From JBBRRP01 sp964609655 (GTDB lineage: Bacteria > Myxococcota_A > Polyangia > Polyangiales > Polyangiaceae): a stretch of 64,000 nt of DNA. The position numbers and the translations under genes were made by a program. The notes below the pieces were generated by a model. It was given only the letters and a program-made list of their open reading frames with translations, searched no databases and was not told where the DNA came from. Shown here in pieces: positions 27,547-35,785 of this stretch; positions within the stretch are counted from its first letter, which is position 1, and every line of letters begins with the position of its first letter. The stretch is taken from positions 39,377 to 103,376 of the forward strand of contig CAZSUA010000001.1 of NCBI GenBank assembly GCA_964609655.1, read 5' to 3'.

Positions 27547-29562
27547 ATGTATCGCACCCTCATCAGTGTTCTCTTGGCATTCGCTTTCACGCTGCTGCTG
27601 GTCGGTCTCACGTTCTCGGCTTCGCTGGATGCCGCGCCTGATTATCGCTTCATCAATGGCACCGAGCCGAAAACACTCGACCCTCATCTAGCCACGGGCG
27701 AGCCGGAAAATCGTATCATCTCCGCTCTCTTTGAGGGGCTGACGCGCTACGACCCCAAAACCCTAGAAGCGGCGCCGGGAGTCGCTGAGCGCTGGACACT
27801 CTCTTCTGATCTCAAGACCTACACCTTCCACTTAAGGAAGAATGCAGTGTGGTCCAATGGGCGCCCAATCACGGCGGCAGACTTTATTTATTCTTGGAAG
27901 CGAGTGTTGGATCCGGCGTTAGGCGGTGAGTACGCCTACATTTTATTTCCGGTCCAATTCGCCGAAGCCTACAACGCCTACAAGTCCTACGCGGAGGCTA
28001 TCCGAGGCCCCCTCAAGGCTAAGCTGGCTGCCCTCATCGAGAAGAACGATTCTATCGATGCTGCGCGATGGCAAAAGTTCTTGGCTGAAGCCGACGCGCA
28101 CGGGCCCCTGAAGGCCACCGAGCAGAAGGTTCTGCGAGATCTTCTGACCTTCAAACAGGGCAGCTTGAATCGAGAACAACTGAACGCTTTTTCGCAAGGC
28201 CTGGATCTCGAAGCGAAGCTCCTCTTGGAGAAGAATGCAGAGGCACGACAGAAGCTGGGGAAAACAGCCGGGTTCATGGCGCCCGACGAGCACACGTTCG
28301 TTGTTGAACTCAAGGCACCGACTCCCTATTTTCTTGAAATCACCTCCTTTTATCCCAGTATGCCGGTTCCGCGTTTCGTGATCGAACAGCCGGGCAATGA
28401 TAGCGACTGGTTCACACCAAAAAAGATTGTCAGCAATGGCCCCTTCCTGCTCAAAACCTGGAACGTCAACGAACGGATCCGGCTCAATAAGAACTCAACT
28501 TATTGGGGCCACGCCGAGGTGCGCACCAACGCGCTGGATGTCTTGCCAACCGAGCAGCTGACCACCTCTCTCAACATGTATCTCACCGGCGAAGCGGATT
28601 GGCTAACCAACAACCTCTATCCCAGTGATCTGGTGCAAGATCTCCGACGCCGAGCCGACTTCCACAGTGGGCCCGCCCTGACCGTCTATTACTATCGCTT
28701 CAACAATAAGAAGAAGCCCTTCAACGACGTTCGTGTTCGCCACGCGCTGAATTTAGCCGTCGATCGGAAGCTGATCGTTGAACGAGTCCTTGGTCTCGGA
28801 CAGTTGCCCGCGGTCAGCTTCGTGCCCCCCGGCATGCTGGGTTACGATTCGCCCCCGAGCAAGATTGGCCTAGATCTAGCGCTCGCGCGCGAGCTTTTGG
28901 CGCAGGCCGGATTCCCCGGCGGGCAGGGATTCCCTGAAGTGGGGATTCTTTACAACACGAACGAGACGCATAAGAAGATTGCCGAAGTCATCGCCGATCA
29001 ACTGAAGCGAAACCTCGGCGTTGCAGCCAAAGCCTACAACCAGGAATGGCAATCCTATATATCGACCGTTCGGGGCCAAGGCTATGATATCGCGCGTGCG
29101 GCCTGGGTTGGAGACTACAGTGACCCTAACACGTTCCTGGACATGTGGGTAACCAACGGCGGCAACAACCAAACTGGCTTCAGCTCACCCATCTACGATC
29201 AGCTCATTGCGTACGCGGGAAACTTGGAGCCCTTTTTAGCCAATCCCGAAGGTCTGTTGGCTCACCTCAAGGAGCCGGCAATGATTCGCCAGGAGCTTGA
29301 AGGTGCACGCGCTGGTTCTGTGGCCCAGAAATCCGCGGCCTGGGGGAAAATCCGCATGCAACTCATGCGAGAGGCCGAAAGCATCCTTGTCCAGGATGAG
29401 TTCCCAATCATGCCAATCTACTTCTACGTGAACTCAGATCTGGTGAATCCCAGGCTGCGCGGCTTCTACTCTGAGCTCGAGTTTCGAGACGGAAAGCGGG
29501 CACCGAACTTTAAGGGTATTCACCCGCTCCGAGATATCTGGGTAGAGAAGGGCCAACCATGA
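27547..29562 (+). CDS. Oligopeptide-binding protein (OppA type) with helical insertion
   Basis: The 671-residue protein has a cleavable-type signal (hydrophobic 5-24, then SASLDAAPD). The family 5 fold is clear: NGTEPKTLDPHLATGEPENR, LFEGLTRYDPKTLEAAPGVA, YTFHLRKNAVWSNGRPITAAD and later FNNKKKPFNDVRVRHALNLA. Compared with OppA it carries roughly 100 extra residues (about 141-245), charged and helix-rich, inserted before the strand FVVELKAPTPYFLEIT. It begins the second importer set, 6 nt after the fused ATPase gene, and its last codons overlap the next gene by 4 nt. It presumably binds peptides in the periplasm. Confidence 0.93.
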   Translation: MYRTLISVLLAFAFTLLLVGLTFSASLDAAPDYRFINGTEPKTLDPHLATGEPENRIISALFEGLTRYDPKTLEAAPGVAERWTLSSDLKTYTFHLRKNAVWSNGRPITAADFIYSWKRVLDPALGGEYAYILFPVQFAEAYNAYKSYAEAIRGPLKAKLAALIEKNDSIDAARWQKFLAEADAHGPLKATEQKVLRDLLTFKQGSLNREQLNAFSQGLDLEAKLLLEKNAEARQKLGKTAGFMAPDEHTFVVELKAPTPYFLEITSFYPSMPVPRFVIEQPGNDSDWFTPKKIVSNGPFLLKTWNVNERIRLNKNSTYWGHAEVRTNALDVLPTEQLTTSLNMYLTGEADWLTNNLYPSDLVQDLRRRADFHSGPALTVYYYRFNNKKKPFNDVRVRHALNLAVDRKLIVERVLGLGQLPAVSFVPPGMLGYDSPPSKIGLDLALARELLAQAGFPGGQGFPEVGILYNTNETHKKIAEVIADQLKRNLGVAAKAYNQEWQSYISTVRGQGYDIARAAWVGDYSDPNTFLDMWVTNGGNNQTGFSSPIYDQLIAYAGNLEPFLANPEGLLAHLKEPAMIRQELEGARAGSVAQKSAAWGKIRMQLMREAESILVQDEFPIMPIYFYVNSDLVNPRLRGFYSELEFRDGKRAPNFKGIHPLRDIWVEKGQP

Positions 29563-30674
29563 TCGAGGCCATCACGATCCTGGTTGGCTTTGTCATCATC
29601 GCGAGCACGGCGTGGTTGGGCCCGAAATCCGCGAGGATCGCAGCTCCGCTATTGCTGGCCGGCATGCTCTACATTGGAGGGCGAGCCGGCTGGGGGCAGC
29701 TCACGGGAGTTATCTTGGCAGTGGGCGGCGGCGCGCTCGCCTATTTCTTTGCTCCCTTGCGTGTGTTGCGGCGCGTTGCCTTCCTCGTGCCCTCCCTGGT
29801 TCTCCTCATCTATACGACGACGCTGCTCATGTATCGCGCTCCCGGGAATCCATTTGCGGGAGAAAAGGTCGCGGATCCGCAAGTTGAGATGGCCTTGCGA
29901 GCTCACTACGGTGTTCCGAAAGACGCCACTCAATTCTTCTTTGTGTACATGCACCGGCTCGTCGTCGAAGGAACACTCGGGCCGTCGATCAAGGTTGCAG
30001 GTCGATCCGTGGAAGAGCTGATAGGCCCAGCGCTGCCAGTCAGTATTTCGATTGGCCTTTTGGCCTTGGCGCTGGCATGCGCCATTGGCTTAACACTTGG
30101 AGTGTGTGCGGGGCTCCGTCCTAACTCGCTTGCAGATTACGGCAGCATGACACTCGTTCTGTTCGGAATTTCACTGCCGAATTTCGTGATTGGAGCGCTT
30201 TTTATCATCATTTTTGCACTCAAGCTCGGTTGGCTTCCCGTGGCAGGCTGGGGTGGTTACCGGCACTTGATCATGCCTGCCTTTACGCTGGCCCTGCCGT
30301 ACGCGGCCTATGTCGCTCGGCTCGCGCGCAGCGGTACCTTGGAAGTGATGCAACAAGATTTCATTCGGACCGCTCGTGCCAAGGGCCTCCCAAGAAACAT
30401 CATCGTCCTCAAGCATGCACTTAAGGGTTCGCTTCTCCCAGTCGTTTCCTTTCTCGGCCCAGCCGCCGCAGGTATCATGACGGGGTCTTTCGTCGTGGAA
30501 ACGCTGTTTGGCGTGCCCGGCATCGGCCAATGGTTCGTGAAGGGTGCCATCAACCGAGATTATTCGGTCGTGCTCGGGACAGCTATCATTTATTCCGGCC
30601 TCATCACGTCCTTCAATCTCGTCGTCGACCTGGCCTATGCATGGCTCGATCCCCGTGTGCGAGGGACCCTATGA
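29559..30674 (+). CDS. Oligopeptide ABC importer permease (OppB type) with N-terminal extension
   Basis: The 371-residue permease has about 70 extra N-terminal residues forming two to three hydrophobic helices before the usual first helix (RRVAFLVPSLVLLIYTTTLL). The remainder is standard: MALRAHYGVPKDATQFFFVY first loop, the coupling loop FIRTARAKGLPRNIIVLKHA and LFGVPGIGQWFVKGAINRDY near the C-terminus. It overlaps its neighbours by 4 nt on each side. It forms the translocation channel with the OppC-type gene product. Confidence 0.93.
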   Translation: MIEAITILVGFVIIASTAWLGPKSARIAAPLLLAGMLYIGGRAGWGQLTGVILAVGGGALAYFFAPLRVLRRVAFLVPSLVLLIYTTTLLMYRAPGNPFAGEKVADPQVEMALRAHYGVPKDATQFFFVYMHRLVVEGTLGPSIKVAGRSVEELIGPALPVSISIGLLALALACAIGLTLGVCAGLRPNSLADYGSMTLVLFGISLPNFVIGALFIIIFALKLGWLPVAGWGGYRHLIMPAFTLALPYAAYVARLARSGTLEVMQQDFIRTARAKGLPRNIIVLKHALKGSLLPVVSFLGPAAAGIMTGSFVVETLFGVPGIGQWFVKGAINRDYSVVLGTAIIYSGLITSFNLVVDLAYAWLDPRVRGTL

Positions 30675-31579
30675 GGAACGCCCCGAGCAATTCTCACGCC
30701 GTAGATGTGCCGGCCGAAGCTGGCCGAAGCTTGAGGCAAGACGCTCTTTGCCGGCTCAAAGAGAATCGCATGGCTTTGGTGGGTGCAGCGCTCATTGTTC
30801 TCATACTTTTGGCGTGTTTTGCAGTCCCGACGCTGCTCCATCTCGATCCGGTGACCACGGATCCCCAAAACCAGAAGTTGCCACCGTCCGCGCGCTATTG
30901 GTTCGGAACGGATAACCTGGGAAGAGACTATTTCGCTCGCGTTCTAGTGGGTGGGCAAACATCACTCTTGGTCGGTTTCGCCGCGACGGCGGCTTCTGTA
31001 TTCGTCGGCGTCTTCTATGGCGCGGTGGCTGGCTACTACGGCGGCAAGGTCGACGATGTCATGATGCGCTTAGTCGATTTTCTTTATGGCATTCCGTACA
31101 TGTTCTTGGTGATCATCATCATGCTGATGTTTTCCGAAACGGCGCGAGGCGAGGCGCTGCCAGTGTTCCTGGCGCTCGGCTTGGTCCAGTGGCTGGACAT
31201 GGCCCGCGTGATTCGTGGCCAAGTGCTGACACTGAGGCGCCGTGAATTCGTGTTGGCCGCTAGGCTCTTGGGTGCGAGTGGCCCACGAATTATCCTGACC
31301 CACATCCTGCCCAACGCCCTCGGAGTCATTCTCGTCTATGCAACGCTCACGGTTCCCGCCGTGATCATCCTCGAGTCCTTTCTCTCTTTTTTGGGGCTCG
31401 GAGTCACGCTTTCGTGGGGAGAATTGGTGGCCGAAGCGGTTGGCGTGGTCAATCCGATTCGCTCGTATTGGTGGCTACTTCTGTGGCCAAGTCTCTTTTT
31501 GGGTCTGACTCTTTTTAGCCTCAATTTTCTGGGAGATGGGCTCAGAGACGCAACGGATCCCCGGTCGAGGAAGCTATGA
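30671..31579 (+). CDS. Oligopeptide ABC importer permease (OppC type)
   Basis: The ATG at 30671 overlaps the OppB stop (ATGA) and gives 302 residues, the usual length; the frame is open upstream but that part is shadow sequence. It has an N-terminal cytoplasmic arm, TM1 (LVGAALIVLILLACFAVPTL), the conserved YWFGTDNLGRDYFARVL motif, the core helices and the coupling loop REFVLAARLLGASGPRI. The C-terminus GLRDATDPRSRK is typical. It completes the membrane channel of the second importer. Confidence 0.95.
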   Translation: MRNAPSNSHAVDVPAEAGRSLRQDALCRLKENRMALVGAALIVLILLACFAVPTLLHLDPVTTDPQNQKLPPSARYWFGTDNLGRDYFARVLVGGQTSLLVGFAATAASVFVGVFYGAVAGYYGGKVDDVMMRLVDFLYGIPYMFLVIIIMLMFSETARGEALPVFLALGLVQWLDMARVIRGQVLTLRRREFVLAARLLGASGPRIILTHILPNALGVILVYATLTVPAVIILESFLSFLGLGVTLSWGELVAEAVGVVNPIRSYWWLLLWPSLFLGLTLFSLNFLGDGLRDATDPRSRKL

Positions 31580-32577
31580 CCCCGGCGATTCCGAGCGCTC
31601 CGCTCCTTTCAGTTTCTGAGCTCGTGACAGATTTTCACGCAAAAAGCGGGACGGTGCGTGCCGTCGACCACGTCAGCTTCGACCTTAGCGCCGGTGAAGT
31701 GTTAGGTATCGTGGGCGAGTCTGGCTGTGGCAAGAGTGCGACTTGCCTGAGCATTCTGCGCCTTTTGCCCGAGCCCTATGGCCGCGTCACGAGTGGGAAG
31801 ATCCTCTTTCAAGGCCAGGAGCTGACGACCGCATCCGAGCGTGAGCTGCAAAAGATCCGTGGGCGCAAGATTTCAATGATCTTCCAGGACCCAATGACAA
31901 GCCTCAATCCGTATCTCACGCTTGAGGAGCAGCTGACGGAGGTGCCTGTTCTGCACTTGGGCCTTTCGCGAGGCCTTGCCAAGAAGAAAGCCGTCGAGCT
32001 CTTAGACCGCGTGCGCATCGCGGATGCCAAGAGTCGAATCAAATCCTACCCCCATGAGCTCAGTGGCGGGATGAGGCAGCGTGTCATGATCGCCATGGCG
32101 TTGCTCTGCGATCCAGATTTGCTGATCGCCGATGAACCCACCACGGCACTCGATGTCACGATTCAGGCCCAGATCCTGGATATCTTATTGGAACTCAAGG
32201 CCGAGAGAGGCCTTGCCATTATCCTGATCACTCACGATCTCGGAGTGATTGCGGGGATGGCCGATCAGGTACTCGTCATGTACGCGGGCAGAGTTGTGGA
32301 GCAGGCCAAGGCTCACGAGTTGTTCGCAACGCCGCTTCACCCTTACACGAGAGCGCTTCTACAAAGCGCTCCCGGCATTGATCGCCATGGCACAGAGCGC
32401 CTTCAAAGTATTGAGGGTATGCCCCCGAGGCTTGATGGCGGTCCGTTCCGAAAGTGCTCGTTTCTCCCGCGCTGTCGCTTTGCGAAGCCTGCTTGCGCGG
32501 AGGGTGAGCCAGCACTTAAACTCATGGTCGACGCACATCGAAGCCGTTGCATATTAAATTCTGAGGAGCTGTTTTGA
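31576..32577 (+). CDS. Oligopeptide ABC importer ATP-binding protein (OppD type)
   Basis: The 333-residue ATPase shows Walker A (GESGCGKSATC), Q-loop (MIFQDPMTSLNP), signature LSGGMRQRVM, Walker B LLIADEPTTALD and the H-loop ITHDLG. The C-terminus has the oligo_HPY motif CSFLPRCRFAKPAC. It is a diverged paralogue of the DppD-type gene at 24840. Start overlaps the permease stop by 4 nt. Confidence 0.95.
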   Translation: MTPAIPSAPLLSVSELVTDFHAKSGTVRAVDHVSFDLSAGEVLGIVGESGCGKSATCLSILRLLPEPYGRVTSGKILFQGQELTTASERELQKIRGRKISMIFQDPMTSLNPYLTLEEQLTEVPVLHLGLSRGLAKKKAVELLDRVRIADAKSRIKSYPHELSGGMRQRVMIAMALLCDPDLLIADEPTTALDVTIQAQILDILLELKAERGLAIILITHDLGVIAGMADQVLVMYAGRVVEQAKAHELFATPLHPYTRALLQSAPGIDRHGTERLQSIEGMPPRLDGGPFRKCSFLPRCRFAKPACAEGEPALKLMVDAHRSRCILNSEELF

Positions 32578-33533
32578 TACTTGTGGCGCCGGCGCTCTTG
32601 AGTGCCCACGATCTTAGGGTGCACTTCCCAAGCACAGAAGGGCTCATCCGCGCCGTAGACGGCGTCACGCTCGACATCCAAGCTGGGGAAACGTTGGCCC
32701 TGGTGGGAGAATCTGGTTGTGGAAAGTCAACCGTAGCGCGGACCTTGCTGGGCTTGGAGCACCCGACTTCGGGAACGATTCTTTTCGACGGAAAGCCCAT
32801 GCAGCCCCTGGGAACACCCCAACGGAATGCTCTGTGCCGAGATCTCCAGATGATCTTTCAAGACCCCGATGCGAGTCTGAATCCCAGATTAACTCTGGGG
32901 GCGTCGATTGGAGAGCCGGTGCTTTTGCATGAGAAGCTCCGCTCAAGCGAACGCGAGCGTCGCGTCTGCGAACTCATGAATCAGGTTGGGCTGGATCCCA
33001 GCATGCGTAATCGCTACCCACACGAGCTTTCGGGGGGCCAAAGGCAGCGCGTCTGTATTGCTCGCGCGCTCGCGGTGCGCCCACGCTTGATCGTCTGCGA
33101 TGAAGCCGTGTCCGCGCTGGACGTATCGATTCAGGCGCAAATCCTGAACCTCCTGAAAGATCTCCAGAAAGAGTTCGGCCTTACCTATTTGTTCATCACT
33201 CACGATCTTGGCGTGGTCCGCTACATGGCCGATCGAATCTTTGTGATGTACCTCGGCCTCATCGTAGAGAGCGGTTCGGCCTCCGACGTGCTGGATCGGC
33301 CGCGGCACCCCTATACGGAGTCCTTGATCGCTGCAATCCCGAACACGCAAGCTGGTCTCAGACAAAGAGCCCGTCCCCTTGTGGGCGATGTTCCGTCGCC
33401 CACAAGGCCTCCACCGGGCTGCCGCTTTCACACCCGTTGCCCTCAAGTGATGGCCCGCTGCAGTACCGATATTCCTGGGCTTTTCGGTGAACCGCACAGC
33501 AGCCGGTGTTTCTTAAATCTGGAAGCAAAGTGA
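32574..33533 (+). CDS. Oligopeptide ABC importer ATP-binding protein (OppF type)
   Basis: The last gene of the operon encodes about 319 residues. It has Walker A GESGCGKSTVART, signature LSGGQRQRVCIARAL, Walker B LIVCDEAVSALD and the C-terminal GCRFHTRCPQVMARC. The start is either a TTG at 32574 overlapping the OppD stop (TTGA) or a GTG at 32583; both keep the domain intact. Unlike its counterpart in the first set, it has no C-terminal fusion. Confidence 0.95.
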   Translation: MILVAPALLSAHDLRVHFPSTEGLIRAVDGVTLDIQAGETLALVGESGCGKSTVARTLLGLEHPTSGTILFDGKPMQPLGTPQRNALCRDLQMIFQDPDASLNPRLTLGASIGEPVLLHEKLRSSERERRVCELMNQVGLDPSMRNRYPHELSGGQRQRVCIARALAVRPRLIVCDEAVSALDVSIQAQILNLLKDLQKEFGLTYLFITHDLGVVRYMADRIFVMYLGLIVESGSASDVLDRPRHPYTESLIAAIPNTQAGLRQRARPLVGDVPSPTRPPPGCRFHTRCPQVMARCSTDIPGLFGEPHSSRCFLNLEAK

Positions 33534-33544
33534 GGCGAACGTCA

Positions 33545-33569
33545 TGCACTGAGCAACTAAGCTCGTGCA
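33545..33569. terminator. Hairpin between convergent operons
   Basis: TGCAC-(T)-GAGC and GCTC-GTGCA form a 9-bp stem with one bulge and a 6-nt loop (AACTAA), between the end of the transporter operon and the convergent GH29 gene. There is no long T-run on either side, so termination is only suggested by position. Confidence 0.4.
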
Positions 33570-33579
33570 ATCGGTGCCT

Positions 33580-34965
33580 TCAGCCAGCATAAACACTGAG
33601 TCGCGAGATCACCGGGCACGCCTGGCTGGCGAGAATGCGCAAGCGCAGTTGTCCGGTGCGGCTAGGTGGCAGCGCGATGATGCGTTGTGCGCCGATGGTG
33701 GTGCCGCGATGAACTTCCAGCCAGTGTCCGTGCCAGACATCAATGGCGAAGGATTCAACGCGTTGTCCGAGGGTGATGAGCTCTTCCACGCGAACGCCAG
33801 CGATACGTTCTTCTGCCCTGAAATCGACGATGGCGGCTGCCGTTGTGCGACCGTCTGTCGGTGCCCACGCGGTATTCGCATTGCCATCGACGAGGTGTGA
33901 ACCCGGATGCTCGGCACGGGCGTCATCGGTGGTCACTGCTTTTCCGTGCGCAACGTCGACCGCGGTGAAGGCCGCGACGCGTGCCTGGAAATCCGCGAGC
34001 GCGGCCACGTCTTCATTGGGGATCAGGCCACGCCGATCAGGCGCGAGATTCAGCAGGAAGGTGGCGCCACGGCCATACGACGACAGCCACAGGCCAAACA
34101 GTTCGGCTCCTGATTTCGGCTGCTCGGTGTGATGCCAGAACCAGCCCGGACGGATGCTGACATCGACCTCGACACCCCGCCAGATGGTGCCATCGGCGTC
34201 GCCATGCGCGAGGCGTTCCATGTCGTCGACTAAGCCAGGCGCGAAACCTTCGGGACGTACTTTCGCCCAGTTGGTGCTGCCGGTGACGCCGCGTTCGTTG
34301 CCACACCAGCGGATGTCCGGGCCAGCGTCTGAAAACAGCACCGCATTGGGTTGCAGGTGACGACATTCGGCCCATAGCTCGGGGAAGCGATAATAAGTGT
34401 GATTGTCGATTTTGCGGGTTTCCTTCGCGCCCCCATACCAGCCGTCGCCGCCATTGGCGCCATCAAACCAGAATTCGAACAGATCGCCATATCCGGTTAA
34501 CAATTCGCGCACCTGGGCGTGGTAGACATCGACATACGCCGGTGTGCCATAGGCAGGATGGTTGCGATCCCAGGGTGAGCAATACAACCCGACTTCGAGA
34601 CCACCAGCGCGGCACGCTCGGGCGAATTCAGCAACGACATCACCCTGCCCGCCGCGAAACGGCGAGGCGCCGATGTGATGCGTGGTGGTGGCCGAGGGCC
34701 ATAGGCAAAAGCCATCGTGGTGCTTGGCGGTTAGGATCAGTCCCTTCAGTCCGCCAGCCTTGGCAGCTGCGACCCATTGGTGCGCATCAAGGGCGGTGGG
34801 ATTGAACGCAGCCGGATCTTCGTCGCCGAACCCCCATTCACGATCGGTGAAGGTGTTGGTGGTGAAATGCACGAAGCCATACAGCCCACGCTGATGCGCC
34901 GCACATTGGCGAGAACTGGGGACAGGTCCGTAGGCAGCTGGTTGATTGGCTAGGGATTGCGACAT
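33580..34965 (-). CDS. Alpha-L-fucosidase, GH29
   Basis: The 461-residue enzyme hydrolyses terminal alpha-L-fucose with retention. GH29 motifs are clear: GLYGFVHFTTNTFTDREWG, LTAKHHDGFCLWPS, GLYCSPWDRNHPAYG, and FEFWFDGANGG, where Asp168 is the expected nucleophile. The C-terminal about 110 residues form a beta-sandwich-like (F5/8 type C-like) module starting near HLVDGNANTAWAP. No signal peptide is present, so it should act in the cytoplasm on imported material. It begins 3 nt after the DUF2071 gene on the same strand and is convergent with the transporter operon. Confidence 0.93.
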   Translation of the reverse strand: MSQSLANQPAAYGPVPSSRQCAAHQRGLYGFVHFTTNTFTDREWGFGDEDPAAFNPTALDAHQWVAAAKAGGLKGLILTAKHHDGFCLWPSATTTHHIGASPFRGGQGDVVAEFARACRAGGLEVGLYCSPWDRNHPAYGTPAYVDVYHAQVRELLTGYGDLFEFWFDGANGGDGWYGGAKETRKIDNHTYYRFPELWAECRHLQPNAVLFSDAGPDIRWCGNERGVTGSTNWAKVRPEGFAPGLVDDMERLAHGDADGTIWRGVEVDVSIRPGWFWHHTEQPKSGAELFGLWLSSYGRGATFLLNLAPDRRGLIPNEDVAALADFQARVAAFTAVDVAHGKAVTTDDARAEHPGSHLVDGNANTAWAPTDGRTTAAAIVDFRAEERIAGVRVEELITLGQRVESFAIDVWHGHWLEVHRGTTIGAQRIIALPPSRTGQLRLRILASQACPVISRLSVYAG

Positions 34966-34968
34966 GGC

Positions 34969-35697
34969 TTAAGAGAGAGCGACTGCGGGCCAGACCACGA
35001 CGTCCAACTGTTTCGAAAAATGGAGCAACGGCAGGCCAGGAACAGCTAGGCCGTGAAAGTCGAACAGCGTGTTCGTGTCAATCGTAGCCTGAGCGCCCTG
35101 AAGCGGCCATTGAGCGTGGTGAACGTCATTGCGCAATATCGTTCCATTGGGGGACTGCGCGTAGAGGCAGTAGCGTTCGGTCAGCCAGTGTTCGAGAGAG
35201 CCCAGCTCAGAATTATAAACCGGTGTGGTGGGACGATAACTGGCGATTAATTGGGCACCCTCGCGAGTCGAGCGATAGTCGAATGAGTCGCCACGCGATG
35301 TGATCGACATCTGGGCTAGAAAATAGGGTAGATGGAAGAGCTTTTGCGCAGCCCAGACTGCTATCGGGTTGCTCGCATCTAGGCTCAAGAACCAAACTCC
35401 AGGCTTGCCATCGCGTTCCACGTAAGTGCGCACATTGAGCTCGGGGAACGCAGAGAGCCAGGGCAGGTCCGGAAGTGGTCGCCGCATCACGCCGGTCATT
35501 CTGAAAGGCACCAAAGCGATCCAAGCGGTTCCGTCAAATTCTTGAAGCACAAGTTCGTGTGGCACCAACGGCCGGAGCACTGCTGCCGGAATCGGCCAAT
35601 GAGCGAACAGGAGATCACACCACGACTGACGCCATTGCCACGGACCCTTCGGCAGCGGCCAAGGTCGATGTGCTGTCTCTGCGAGGGCGGGGTGCAT
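34969..35697 (-). CDS. DUF2071 (YqjF-like) protein
   Basis: The 242-residue protein matches the YqjF/DUF2071 family: WCDLLFAHWPIPAAVLRPLV at the start, ALVPFRMTGVMRR and ELNVRTYVERDGKPGVWFLSLDA in the middle, and a late VYNSELGSLEHWLTERYCLY. The fold is known to be acetoacetate-decarboxylase-like, but the biochemical role is not established. It is the promoter-proximal gene of a two-gene unit with GH29 and is divergent from GH95 across 88 bp, which must hold both promoters. Confidence 0.88.
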   Translation of the reverse strand: MHPALAETAHRPWPLPKGPWQWRQSWCDLLFAHWPIPAAVLRPLVPHELVLQEFDGTAWIALVPFRMTGVMRRPLPDLPWLSAFPELNVRTYVERDGKPGVWFLSLDASNPIAVWAAQKLFHLPYFLAQMSITSRGDSFDYRSTREGAQLIASYRPTTPVYNSELGSLEHWLTERYCLYAQSPNGTILRNDVHHAQWPLQGAQATIDTNTLFDFHGLAVPGLPLLHFSKQLDVVVWPAVALS

Positions 35698-35785
35698 CGT
35701 TAGAAATCCAATTTACCAGTGAACAGCTCGGCCAACGGGGCTCTTCTACCACGCTCCGGATCCTTGGGCTATCAAGTCACCCACA

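Noticed and set aside
30530..30670. Upstream extension of the OppC-type frame
   Set aside because: It covers the 3' end of OppB in another phase; the ATG at 30671 overlapping the OppB stop gives a normal OppC length.
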